Assembly (NCBI GenBank): GCA_030272155.1
Contig: CP126193.1
Location: 2,976,001 to 3,040,000 of the forward strand
Source of the DNA: Tetradesmus obliquus
Lineage: Eukaryota; Chlorophyta; Chlorophyceae; Sphaeropleales; Scenedesmaceae
Reading direction: 5' to 3'
Length of the DNA: 64,000 nucleotides
The position numbers and the translations under genes were made by a program. Under the pieces are notes generated by a model. That model did no database searches and was not told where the DNA came from. It worked only from the letters and a program-made list of their open reading frames with translations. Shown one piece after another: positions 23,972 through 34,635 of this stretch. Each line of letters begins with the position of its first letter. Position 1 is the stretch's first letter.

Positions 23972-25378
23972 GCAGTTGCTATGACCAGCACCACACGAAC
24001 AGCTCGCTTCAATGCATATGCCGATAATATACGTTGCACACTTGAGGGGCATGAGGACTGTATGAGCACAAGGCAAGCCTGATGGGCGCAGGTGCGGCAG
24101 ATACATACAGCAATGTGTTGCGACCCTGAGCAGCATTGCAACTGACCGTCCTCAAGAGTCGACTGCCGATGCTACCGTTTGGCCCGCCCTCACTGACTGA
24201 TTGACATGAAAGCAAAGACATTGACGAAAACAGGCACTTGATTACCAGAAAGAACAGCAGAAGAGATACTGCTTCAGTCCTGATCAGCAATTGCGGCTGC
24301 ACAACAGGACTGCCGCGCCTCACCTTCCTTTGTCTCCAGCACCCGGTTAATGCAGCTGTTGTCAGGGTGATCTGTGGCAGGCGCAGGCGGGCACAGAACA
24401 GGCGACACACCAGTTTCACATGCCTCACCAGCACCATGCTGGGCAGCAGGGGCCAATGCAATGGTTTATTTTGACGCCCAACCCCACAAGCATCAACACA
24501 GACACCATGTCGCTGCACCTCCTGCACCAGCAGCATAGTAGAAGAGAATCGCTGCCTCCATGCTGCTGCTTCTTTACGCTGCACCTCAGCTGAATTAAAC
24601 CATGCGCTGCATACGCTGTTGATACCAAAAGCAGCAGCCCTGCCGCCACTCACAGTAGTCCTCTGTGTTGCCGCCAAAGCCGTGCACCTCATACAGCACC
24701 CGGTTCATCTCCTTGATCACTCGCAGCGGGTAGCGCACGCCAGCCGGCAGCCCAGCCGCCACCTCAGCAGCCAGATCATCCAGCTGCTGCTTCACTGCTG
24801 CTGCATCTAGCTCAGGGTGTGCATGCTTTGCAATCAGCAGCGCAGCATCAAGCACTGGCACATCTGGGGGATCTTCCGGCTGCTCCTGCTGCTGCTGCTG
24901 ATCGCCAGCTGCTGCTGATGGTGTGCTGCGCTGCTTGCTGCTGCTGCTGGTGGTGCTAGGGTACTGCTGCATGAGCTGCTGGTAGTCTTCTAAAGCCTGC
25001 AGCTTCAGCGCTTGGTGCCTCAGGTACTGCAGCTGCAGCTGCTCAGGCGACCGGGAAGACTGCTGCTCTGCTTGCTGCTGCTGCTGCTGGCTACCTTGCT
25101 GCTGCTGTTCCTGCTGTTGTGCCTGCTGCGCAGCCTGTAGCATGTCACCTTGCTGCTGTACTACCTGCTGCTGCTCCTCAGACTGGTTGTCCGAAGCCTG
25201 CAATTCCACATTCGTCTTGCTCACACTGGCAGCTGCACTTTCAATGAGTGCATTGCTGCTGCTGCTGCTGTTGACTTGAGGCTGGTGATCTTCCAGCTCT
25301 TGCTGCTGCTGCTGCTGCTGGCTACCTGGCAGGATCTCAGGCTTGGCCTGCTCTGCGGCTTGCTCTGAGGGCTCTCTA

Positions 25379-25413
<35 letters not shown>

Positions 25414-25692
25414 ATCATTTGTTGCATGGCACACAAAGCACCTGCCGATGCCGCCCCTGCCCCTGCATGCATGCAGCACACAAGGCAGCAGTGGTGCGCA
25501 TGCAGAGCTACAAGCCCCCCGGCCTGAGCTGCAAGCACAGTGCCAGCACACCGCACAACGTATCGCGGCTGAGCTCACAGAACATATAACAGGCAGTGAG
25601 CTGTCATGCAAGCGACGAGCAGATGTCGAGCGAATTGTTAGCAGGACAGCCCCAGGACAGCCCTGGTGCGAAGCATGAGGCGCAGCTGCCAT
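22166..25692 (-). CDS. SirB1/transglutaminase-like protein with TPR-like tail
   Basis: Exons on the minus strand are 25692-24654, 24371-24324, 23922-23819, 23636-23538, 23031-22895 and 22454-22166. All phases close, for 571 residues. The first exon starts with a Ser/Arg/Ala-rich, acid-poor stretch resembling a plastid transit peptide, then a very Gln/Ser-rich linker to about residue 240. The conserved core follows: DAALLIAKHAHPEL, YPLRVIKEMNRVLYEVHGFG, GNTEDYYHPDNSCINRVLE across two junctions, GIPISLSIVYMEVAARLGLR, GVNLPAHFMIRPQ, then DPRFVRGDTPYFSGRQLLLR and a helical TPR-like part (DEGLCLYGLGRLAEAAE). This is the SirB1 N-terminal/transglutaminase-like fold found in bacteria and plants. Its biochemical role is not settled. 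The catalytic Cys of true transglutaminases seems absent at the expected place (GIPISLS). Confidence 0.88.
23010..23130 (-). repeat. Duplicated acceptor edge of SirB1-like exon 5
   Basis: CCAGCTTCACCTGCG occurs at the real exon start (23031) and again about 99 bases away (near 23121) within the intron, with little flanking similarity. Confidence 0.6.
23929..23970. repeat. (CAG)n microsatellite at SirB1-like acceptor
   Basis: Fourteen CAG units on the plus strand. In sense it is a CTG run ending at the exon 3 splice acceptor. Confidence 0.95.
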
Positions 25693-26443
25693 GCAGGTTC
25701 TGCAATTGCACTCTGGCAAGGCTAGAACATGCTATCCAGCCGAGCCAACTGTGAACAGCACCATGTCCACATTCCGCATGCAAGGCACGTGCCTCAGCCT
25801 TGCAAGGCATGCCTCACCTGCTGGTGTGTGGCCTGCAGCTCCTGCTGCTGCAACTGCTGCCTCCAGTGCGGTCAACAGCTGTACCGCACCTGAGGTTTGA
25901 CCGAGACGAATCTAAAGCGAATCTGAAACTAATTGGCCTGTTGCATGTGCGGTTGCTGCTGGCGGGGATGCGGGACACCACAGGCGAGCCAGTAAACAGC
26001 AACATCCTGTACCAAGCGTCTGCAGGAGAAAGCTCAGCGATCTTTGCAGTCTACTGCCGCGAACAGTCAATCTGCATCTCAACCAGACGCAGACGACGTG
26101 TCACCAGCACGTAGTGAGCGTGAGTGACTAATAAGAGGTTGGTGAACGGCGGTACGTTCGATGCCAAACAACCTGCTGAAGCTGCATTACATTGTAAAAG
26201 ATGTTTGTGTAACATGTTGCCCGGCGGCAAGCCCATTCAGCTTCAGGGCCGTGCTTCCAGGGTTTGAAGGAACGCAGGCAGGCCTGACAAGGCCTAGCGG
26301 CGACGCAGCTTCGTCGCAGCACAGAGAAGCATCTAGTATGGCTGAGACACCCATAATGTGCATTGCTAGATGCAGCCTGTGCATGTATGGCAGCAGCGGG
26401 TGCAGCAGCAGAATGCTGCTGCAACAACATGGGAAGCAATTGC

Positions 26444-26448
26444 TTACA
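26444..26448 (-). terminator. TGTAA polyadenylation motif for folate-receptor-like gene
   Basis: TTACA on the plus strand, 57 bases after the proposed stop at 26505. It supports the existence of the last exon of that gene. Confidence 0.5.
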
Positions 26449-26504
26449 GGAATCTAGCTGCCAATCACCAAAAAGCATACACAATATATTGACACCAAGA
26501 TACT

Positions 26505-27878
26505 TCACTTCTTTTTTTGTTGCTGCTGCTGCTGCTGCTGTGCTGCCGAGGCTGCAGGAGCTGCTGCTGCTCTGCTGCCTGCGCCTGCTGCCCGTGACTC
26601 AGCAGCCTGCGCCAGCCTGTCTCTGCTGGCTGCTGCTTGTAACGGCACACCCTGCTGGCCCCTGCCTGCTGCTCTGCCTGCTAATGCAGCAGGCTGCTCA
26701 GTGTGGCGGTGCGACAAGCATTGCCACACCAAAGCCAGGGGAGGCACGGCATGAGACAGACGGAGATGGAAACAGCAGGGCAGAGGCAGGGGTGTGAGCG
26801 CTTGGCATGCTTGCAGGAAGCAGCATGGCATAGCCAGCGGGGACTGCATTTGAGCATGCATTTTGCACTACATCAGCATCTGTAAATTCCTCTTCATGTA
26901 GACATGCAGAGCATTCCAAACCCCGCATGAACTATCTACCGGCTGCTACCTTCCCCTATCCAAAACAGCATTTACGATGTGGCTGACAAGCCAGGCCAGC
27001 CCCTCAATGCACTGCAGCAGCCCACCTGCATGACGCGCTGCAGCAGCAGCACGATGCCAGCAGCAACCAGCGTGGATGTCAGCGCACCAGCTACCAGCTG
27101 GGCCACCTCTGCAACCATACGCTTGTGCCGCCGCTTCAGTTTGTTAAATGGCCATATGCCAGAGCTGCTGCTGCTGCTGGCTTTTTTTGACCGCCGTTTG
27201 CCACTGCTGCTGCTGCTGCTACTGCTGCTTGCTTTGCTGTTGCCTCGCTGCTTCTGCGGTGGGGCTGCTGAGCTGCATTCTTCTGCTGCTACTGCGCTGC
27301 CGTCGAAGCACGCAACACTACCTACACTGCTACTGCTACTACTGCTACTGCTGCTGCTGCTTTCTGATGGTGTGTAGCCTGCAAAATGGAAAGACAGCAG
27401 CAGCAGCAGCAACAGCAGGCGCAAGCAGGCAATAAAGCGAGTGTGCCGACGATTGTCAGCAGTGGGACAAAGTAGGCGCTGTTGACCGCTGGCTGGCCGA
27501 GCTGTCCTTGCAGCAGCGCTTGTCGCCTGCCTGCCCTTAGCATCTGTTGGAGCAGAACTCCCACCAAGGGGTGTGCACGTGCATCTGCCTCTTCCCAGCC
27601 CAGCCAACACACCGTTCCAAAACCACACTGCAAGCTGCCACTTCTACACACAGCCACCACATCTGCAGCACCATCTTCATTTCTGTTTAATCACGTCACA
27701 AATCAGCAGCGCCGCACCTGCTGCCCTGCAGAAGTCAGCGCCGCTGGGCACCTGCTGCTGCAGCTGGCTGCACACCAGGCTGCCGCCCTGCTGCCCGGTG
27801 CAGGGCGTGACAAGGCCGGAGGCCTCGTCAAAGGCAAAGTAGTCCTGCGGCGGTACGTTGATACCATGGGACACAGGA

Positions 27879-27924
<46 letters not shown>

Positions 27925-28254
27925 CAGGCAGCAGGTGCAGATGGGGGCCACTGACACAGATGCCAAGCAGGAAGGTGGTGGCTCGAAGCATCCAGCAGGC
28001 GGGCAGTTGGGGTTTGCTTATAGGGAAGCCTGCAAAAGAACTATGCCTGGCACCCCGCTGATAAAGGCTGCAACAGCTTTGCACATGTATATGCTGTGTG
28101 CTGCTTGACAGGCGCCAGTCATGCACAGTACATGATGTCTATGATGTTGGTGGCTAGACTCGGCACCCACCTCTGAGCAGGCCTCATACACTCTGTCACA
28201 CATTGCCTCACACACGGTGGTCACATTGCCAACACCAACCTGCAAAGCAGCAGT

Positions 28255-28290
<36 letters not shown>

Positions 28291-29457
28291 TGTACTTGGG
28301 AATGCACATTAGCGCTTACGACCAGGCCTGCCTGGCATGGGATCGGCACAGTTGCAGTTGCAAGGTATGCAAAGCTGCACCTCTCAAATCAACTCTAGAA
28401 ACACAGAGCCAGCCCCAGCCTCACAATGCACGGCACCTGCAGGTCGCACAGCCTGTAGGCCAGGCAATACTCAAAATCCCTTTGAACACAGCCTCAACAT
28501 ATGCAAATTTTGAGCCTCAAAATGCGCCAGCCGCACCTGCGGGTCGCACAGCCTGCAGGCCAGGGCCACCAGCCCCGCCTTGCAGGCCAGCCCCAGCTCC
28601 TCGTCAGCCAGCAGGGGGGCCACGCTGCGCTGGATGGCCAGCGCGTGGCTGGCGTTGCAGCAGCTGCAGCGGTACTGCAGCAGTGCGGCGGCAACAGCGA
28701 CAGCAGAGGTTGTTGTGATCGATAGCAACTGTGCGCAGAAGAGCTGGCATGTGGCATGCTGCAGCGGCAACACAGCTACAAGCGTTGACATGGTCATGTT
28801 GTGTTCAGCGCAGCTGCTGCAGAAGACCGTTACTAGAGCTGGTTGATGTGAGCTATGGTGGTTGGCCTGCACTGCTGTGAGCATCAGGGCACCAGCACAC
28901 AGCCAAACAACTGCTGCCCCTGCTACCTGCTGCTGCCAACTGATGCTGCGCTATGCTGCAAACCGAGCAATGTCTGATTGCATGGTGCACCCTCCTGCAT
29001 GGCGGCTGCAGGCAGCTGCACACCTTGTCACAGAACGGCAGGCGCACACGGTACGGTGGGTGCGGGTCATCAAGCATTAGCAAGCCCTGCAGCCAGCAGC
29101 AGCCCCAATCAGCATCAGCAGTTCATCTGTCAAACACACCGCCTGCACAAATGTTTCGTGCAGAAGCAGCTGTATGCTGCTGAGTCTGACTTGGCTGCTT
29201 GGCAGCATGCAAAGCATCTGCGGGATGTAGGGATGACTTTGCAAAAGGACTGCCAACCCTGATGTGGCTGTTTTGGTCCTGATGCACTGCAGGTACCACA
29301 GTTGCTGCTGCTCAGCAGCCAAGTAGCGTGTTACAGCATTACCAAATCGCACCTGCGGCTTGCAGACAGGCTCGGCAGCAGTGATCCAGCAGCAGCATGA
29401 CAGCGCCAGCAGCAGACACAAGCACATATACCTGGCTCGGGCTGCATGCTGTTGCAT
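26505..29457 (-). CDS. Folate-receptor-like cysteine-rich membrane protein
   Basis: Exons on the minus strand are 29457-29353, 29086-29024, 28674-28537, 28239-28171, 27844-27718, 27378-27026 and, less certainly, 26693-26505. Phases close, giving 347 residues. The signal peptide is MCLCLLLALSCCCWITAAE. The Cys-rich domain has PVCKPQ, PFCDKV, CSCCNASHALAIQRSVAPLL, LACKAGLVALACRLCDPQ, VTTVCEAMCDRVYEACSE, DYFAFDEASGLVTPC and SGADFCRAAG. This Cys spacing is that of the folate-receptor/riboflavin-binding fold. A Ser-rich, Lys-rich linker follows, then one membrane helix (LVAGALTSTLVAAGIVLLLQ, residues about 261-280). The tail ends in a Gln run plus KKK if exon 7 is used; without splicing it would stop at 26972. 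Folate binding is not implied by the fold alone. Confidence 0.8.
27881..27923. repeat. (CAG)n microsatellite in folate-receptor-like intron
   Basis: About 14 CAG units on the plus strand, CTG in sense, 36 bases before the exon 5 acceptor. Confidence 0.95.
28256..28289. repeat. (CAG)n microsatellite near folate-receptor-like exon 4
   Basis: About 11 CAG units on the plus strand, CTG in sense, just upstream of the exon 4 acceptor. Confidence 0.93.
28434..28570 (-). repeat. Duplicated donor edge of folate-receptor-like exon 3
   Basis: The exon end coding LACRLCDPQ and its donor (28537) recurs 100 bases further into the intron, starting at 28434, with about 28 of 32 bases matching. Confidence 0.85.
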
Positions 29458-29958
29458 GGCACGATTCCGGCCAGCTGGTTGTATCACAGGTTGACAGCAA
29501 TCTTAGCTGTTAAAGCAGCACTATTTCCTAGGACACTCTGTACAGGTACAAGTGTTGCAGGGAATCTGAAGTATGTCTGTGGCGCGATCCTTGAACTACG
29601 ATGTTAATCGGCAAAACAAACCAAGAGTGGTTGAGGTATGGCTTGCTCAGCTGACTTGAGCTGCGGAGTAGACACGGGAGAAGACAGACGGGCACCGTCA
29701 CAAGTGGGGTTTGGTATTTCCGCCACACCCAGGCACCGCTGCTGGGTTTTGCCTGCCCCAACCGGTTCAATCGCAAGCTTCAGGAACGTCAAAGCATCCA
29801 GCGTCAAACATGCTGCAATTTAGCTTCCCTGCCACAAATTGTACTGTACAACAGTGTAGTGCAAAGTTCAGGCCACATTTCTGGTTATGCTCAGCTCGCT
29901 TATGAGAAGGTGTATTGCTCCCTCTAGAAAACTTACTTCCGCACATCGAAGCAGGACC
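29458..29958. promoter_or_regulatory. Divergent promoter region
   Basis: Five hundred bases separate the start codons of the folate-receptor-like gene (minus) and the HDDC2-like gene (plus), so both promoters must lie here. No clear TATA box is visible. Confidence 0.5.
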
Positions 29959-31645
29959 ATGGCCACCAACAGCCCAAGCAGCAGCAGCAGCAGTAGCATG
30001 CCCACTCCAGCAGCAGCAATTGACTTCTTGACACTGCTGCAGAAGCTCAAGGTAGCATCAACTGGACTGTACACAGCTTTGCTGCAAATCATCTGGACTC
30101 ATGGAACCTGACACCCGTGGCAAAGCAGTTGGCAGTTGTGTTCTAGCCGGCATATCTTCAGCTTGATGCTCAAAGTGTTGTGACAGTGGTCTGACCTGAT
30201 GTCACTGCTGTCGTGTGTGCCCTGTGCAGACTACGAAGCGCACGGGGTGGGTGCGCTGCAATGTGCAGCAACCAGAGAGCATAGCAGGTGCGAGCAGCTG
30301 CCCAGAGGCATGATTGTGCTTGCAGCTCATCAGCATGTGCCCTTCTGGCATCCCAGCCGCTTCAAATTGCAACTCGCAGCGTGACAGCTGTACGCACGAG
30401 CAAGGAACCAGACCTACCTGCAGCATTGCAGCCTTTATCTATACGCAGCAGCAGCTGCAGATCGGCAGGTGCACTTGTGCTGCTGATGCTGCCACCTCAA
30501 CATGCTGTGTGCGGAGTGGCGTTCATCACAGCCACCCCCAATCGCGACGCTCAAGATACCGTAGGCTGCTTACACCCTTCTTGTCTCACGTGGCCAGCAA
30601 GCCACTGCCCGATGCCCATCACACCCTCCCCTGCCAATCTGAACTTTAATTCAGTTAATTCAGATATAATAATTAAGACTTCTCAACTAATCATATTCAA
30701 AATCCTACCGCAGACCACATGTACCGCATGGGCATGATGTCGCTGCTGGCGAGTGACGCCGGCGTGGACGCGGGCCGCTGCATGCGCATGGCGCTGGTGC
30801 ATGACGTGGCGGAGGCCATCGTGGGAGACATCACGCCGTACTGCAACGTCAGCGATGCAGAGAAGCACAAGCTGGAGGCGGATGCAATCCAACAGATGAA
30901 AGCCATGCTCGGGGAGCACACGCATGCAGGTGCGCAGGTCTCTGTGTAAGCTGCATAGCTACCTCAATCTTGCACTAGCTGTACCAGCTGCCGCAGGTAG
31001 AGTAGCTATCTGTGCGTGTATTTAGCGTCTCAGAAGGTACGACATGGCTTTTAAAAGGCCGTGCTGCTTGAAGTGTTGTCTTTTCCTCCCATCATGATGA
31101 CTTGCTACCCGTTGCTGCTGCACAATGCAGCTCAGGAGGTGGATGTGCTGTGGCACGAGTATGAGGCGCAGTCCTCGCCCGAGGCAGCCCTGGTGAAGGA
31201 CTTTGACAAGCTGGAGATGATCCTGCAGGCACACGAGTACGAGCAGGGCCAGGGCCTGGGGCTGCAGCAGTTCTTCGACTCCACGGCCGGCAAGTTCAAG
31301 ACAGACACAGGGTGAGTGCGGTGCTGCTGCTGACACGTGTGATTTGAAAAACCAGCATTCAAAGTACACTGCTCCAGCATTTGTTGCCAGCCACGCCTTT
31401 TCAGGATGTGCTCAGCCACTTGCAACCCTGGAAAGTAATGATGTTGGCAACCTTTTCAGGCAGTGCGTATCAGGATGAATAATTCCTGTGTCCTCTGGAC
31501 CCTCCGCGGCCCGCCATGGTTGTCTGGTGCATGCAGGCGTGCGTGGGCCAACGAGCTCATTCAGAGACGGCAACAAGCAGCAGCAGCAGCAGCAGGTGCT
31601 GGCAGCAGTGAAGCAAAGAGCACAGCAGCAGTAGAAGGCAAGTGA
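29959..31645 (+). CDS. HDDC2: HD-domain 5'-deoxynucleotidase, HDDC2/YfbR type
   Basis: The family hydrolyses deoxynucleoside 5'-monophosphates with a divalent metal. Exons are 29959-30051, 30230-30287, 30714-30929, 31131-31311 and 31537-31645, giving 218 residues with closing phases, close to the usual length of about 200. Motifs are FLTLLQKLK, TKRTGWVRCNVQQPESIADH across two junctions, the metal-binding HD pair in ALVHDVAEAIVGDITPYCNV, ALVKDFDKLEMILQAHEYE, and LQQFFDSTAGKFKTDTGR at the end. The second junction of exon 3 was chosen as 30929/31131. A donor at 30937 with an acceptor at 31138 also keeps frame and would change two residues. An upstream in-frame ATG at 29887 would add a basic 24-residue leader that could be a targeting peptide. 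Confidence 0.92.
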
Positions 31646-32723
31646 TCAAGATCATCATGATGAAAGGCAGGCCTCTTTGTGACGCTGTTTCGGCAGCAAC
31701 GGACCCTGCAGGTAGACTTGTTGACAGAGAGCTTGCGTCGTGCCTGTAATCGTGCAATCTGCTCACGCACACTGTGCATTACTGTGCAAGTGTCCAAAAT
31801 GGTATTGCGTGTGATCCGATCACGTGGCACGTTGAGCATGCCATGCCAATGTGACTGAGCAGGCCGCAAGTTTTGAGCTTCAGCATGACTGAGCATGCCA
31901 ACGTGACTGAGCAGCATGCCCCAGCAGGCCGCAAGTTTGAGCTTCAGCATGAGAGAGCATGAGGCTATGAGGCCATGTCGTAACTCATGTAACACATATG
32001 TTACCTTTGAACAACCTGCCTCTGATATGTCACATGCATGAAGTGCGCACGTCAAGCTTAGAGATGTCACATGGCAGTGTTCCAGCCACTAGGAAGCCAT
32101 CCATGACTGTATGAAAACCAGACAAACGTATCACATGCATCAGGCCTAGGATGATGCACCAAGCGGCTGAGCATGGGGCGCTTAAGCAGAGAGTAGTGCA
32201 CAACACTGCACTACAATGGTTTGCAGTACAAACCCCATGGTACAGGGTACAGACGCTCGCCGCCAACGCACCCGCTGCAAAAGGCAGTTATCACAATGGC
32301 TGGTGCCACCTGAGCACACAGCTGTTGCCAACCGACACAGAAACAAACACACAAACATGCCAACGCCCACTCCGGTAACGTACAGCGTCGTCAGCTGCGG
32401 CATGCAGCCAAGCACACCAACCGGCGCGCTGTCCAGCTGGCTCCCACCTCCACGGTGGGCATGCAGAGCAAGTGTGAACCACCGCTGCACAGGCGGTGGC
32501 ACGGCATCTTCATCCTACAATCCACTGCAAACTGCGCTACACTGCACCACCCCACCCCACCATACCACGCTATACTACACTATACTACACTAGTTGATGC
32601 TATGGCTTGATGGGTAACATGTTGATGACTATAATACACTACACTGAAGGTGCCCAAGGCCACACTCATCCTGCTCATAAATTTCTTCAATTGCCACAAC
32701 TTTCATCAACCATCTCACAGTCC
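31646..32723. other. Convergent intergenic region with short duplications
   Basis: It holds 3' flanks of HDDC2 and MED4. A roughly 55-75 base segment (GCAGGCCGCAAGTTTTGAGCTT-like) is partly duplicated between about 31845 and 31955. Simple repeats of CACTATACTA occur near 32565-32592. No conserved frame is visible. Confidence 0.5.
31745..31749 (+). terminator. TGTAA polyadenylation motif for HDDC2
   Basis: TGTAA about 100 bases after the HDDC2 stop codon. Confidence 0.4.
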
Positions 32724-33536
32724 TCAGTCGTCACTGTATTCCTCCTCGCTCATCTCTTCCTCTGAGGCAGTCTCCAGCTCCTCCTCATCCTCAAGGTCCT
32801 TGTTCAGCTGGAACAGAGACGCCAGCGAAGGCTGCTGCGGCACTGCTGCCTGCTGCTGCTGCTGCGGCTGCGGCTGCTGGGCTGCTGCAGCGCTAGCATC
32901 CTGCTGCTGTACTGCCGGCAGCTGGCCGATTTGCTGCTGCTGCTCAGGGCCGGGCGGCGCCGCCTGCTGCTGCTCTGCTGCCATCTCCATGTGGTATGTG
33001 CGCAGCGTGGAGTGCAGCATGAATGGTAGCTGCGGCGCTGGCGCCACCTGCAACTGACCCTGGGTGCATCCCAGCGGAGCGTAGCCGTAGCGCAGCGTGT
33101 GAGCATAGCGGATGATCTGCTCCGGATCTTCCATGCAAGGCTTTGTTTCCAGCAGCTTGTGGCAGCTGTCCAGCTGGTCGCGCAGGCCTTGCGCGGAGCT
33201 GTCCAGCAGCTGCAGCAAGTTTCCCAGCAGCTGCTCACGGCTGCTGAATGCTTCCTGTGCTTCTTCTAGCTCCTCTGGTGCGCCTGCTTGCTGCTGCTGC
33301 TTGCTGCCTTGGGTTGCTGCGAGTGCACGGCCAAGTGCAGCGTTGGCAAGCGCTAGTGATTGTAAATGCTGCAGAGCTGCCTGCTGCTGCTGCTGCTGCT
33401 GCTGTTGTTGCTCTGAAGCTGTGGAAGTATCAGCAGGAGGTGCTGAGGCAACAGGCCCCAACAGACTTGACAGCTGGGCATGCAGGCCTGCAGCCTGCTG
33501 TTGCGCCGCATGGTTCAGCAATCCCAGGCCGCTCAT
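32724..33536 (-). CDS. MED4: Mediator complex subunit 4
   Basis: A single-exon frame of 270 residues from ATG at 33536 to the stop at 32726-32724. Mediator links transcription factors to RNA polymerase II, and MED4 belongs to the middle module. The N-terminal half is helical and Gln-rich (a CAG-coded run near residues 40-55), with LLGNLLQLLDSSAQGLRDQL. The family signature follows as MEDPEQIIRYAHTLRYGYAP, then LGCTQGQLQVAPAPQLPFML and STLRTYHMEM. The rest is Gln-rich and ends with an acidic tail (LEDEEELETASEEEMSEEEY). The frame extends upstream of the chosen ATG without another ATG, so a short 5' exon cannot be excluded. Confidence 0.85.
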   Translation of the reverse strand: MSGLGLLNHAAQQQAAGLHAQLSSLLGPVASAPPADTSTASEQQQQQQQQQQAALQHLQSLALANAALGRALAATQGSKQQQQAGAPEELEEAQEAFSSREQLLGNLLQLLDSSAQGLRDQLDSCHKLLETKPCMEDPEQIIRYAHTLRYGYAPLGCTQGQLQVAPAPQLPFMLHSTLRTYHMEMAAEQQQAAPPGPEQQQQIGQLPAVQQQDASAAAAQQPQPQQQQQAAVPQQPSLASLFQLNKDLEDEEELETASEEEMSEEEYSDD

Positions 33537-34635
33537 TGCTGCTGCAAGTGACGTGCAGGTTGAACTGCAGGAATAGGAGTAGTGCTTTGTGACGACAGCC
33601 TGTCTGACCTGGTTGGGCTGTACAGTACTGTATGGAAACACTTTTACATCTGTGAATGCCAGCAGTGATTAAGCCCTTCTTATACCGGATACATCGCCAC
33701 GCTGGGTGTTGCAGGCAGGACCAGCCAGCACGAGCTGCACCTTGCCATGTTGCTCGGGTTCTGGGATAGGCAGGCCGCGATCTGTCGCTGAAACTATCTG
33801 GTCAATGCTTACGCTCCAGCATATGCTGAAACGTTGCTCATGCCAGTCTTACAGCAGGCTCTGTCCACGCAGCTAGGCAACAGAGCCTTCCAAGCCACAC
33901 ACTCAAAGTGTTATCAGGCGCTTTAGAGGCTCTCTAGCCGTAAAACGGTGATCATTTTGTCGAGTAAGACATCTGACCAGAGCAGAGGCCAGCTGGTGAT
34001 TGCACGGGGGCCAAGTCATCACTGCTGGGCTGTGCGCCATTAGGCGAGCTCGCATGGAGACAAGGCAGCTTCAAAAGGCAGCTGGTAGTTGCAATCAGCA
34101 TGCGGCTTCGCAAGCCACTTTCAGGCGCAGGTGCGTGTCGATCAGTGGTTCCACTTGCTACTGACCACTCCCTGGCTGTGGACCTCAGTATGTGTCAGCA
34201 GTTCTACACACGTTCAGCTGGCCGTGATGTAACGTTTGCTTCTATGCTTTGTGTCATGTAGGCTGTATCCACGTGCTTTGCTTCACCAGGAGTCTCATGG
34301 CAAGGTGAGGGCCAGACACTAAGCTCTGGTGTGATCACCACATCACACTGTGCTCACTGACAGCTTCCTTGCTTGCCAAAGCATGCTTGCATAGGTATGC
34401 AACAGCAATGTCGTGACAATTATTTATCTTATCATACATCTCAGCACACTTGGTACATGCTACAGTATCAACTGCTACAACCACCATGCTGTCATGTCAG
34501 CACCACACGTTGCAACCACAGTCACTGTGCACTGAGTGCATGCACATGTGGTGTGTTTCTGGCACATACTGCAGCACATGGTATTGATTCCTCTGGCTAC
34601 TAGCATGCTCAACATTCGCAACTGGCAACAACAGC
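33537..34635. other. Divergent region between MED4 and OPR-like gene
   Basis: About 1.1 kb with almost no open frames, notably from 33650 to 34370. It is lower in CAG repeats and less GC-rich than its surroundings. It should include both promoters and may hide a 5' exon of the OPR-like gene. No recognised element is seen. Confidence 0.45.

Noticed and set aside
24009-24692. 227-codon minus-strand frame within the SirB1-like gene
   Set aside because: It covers an intron and uses a frame different from the conserved exon at 24371-24324.
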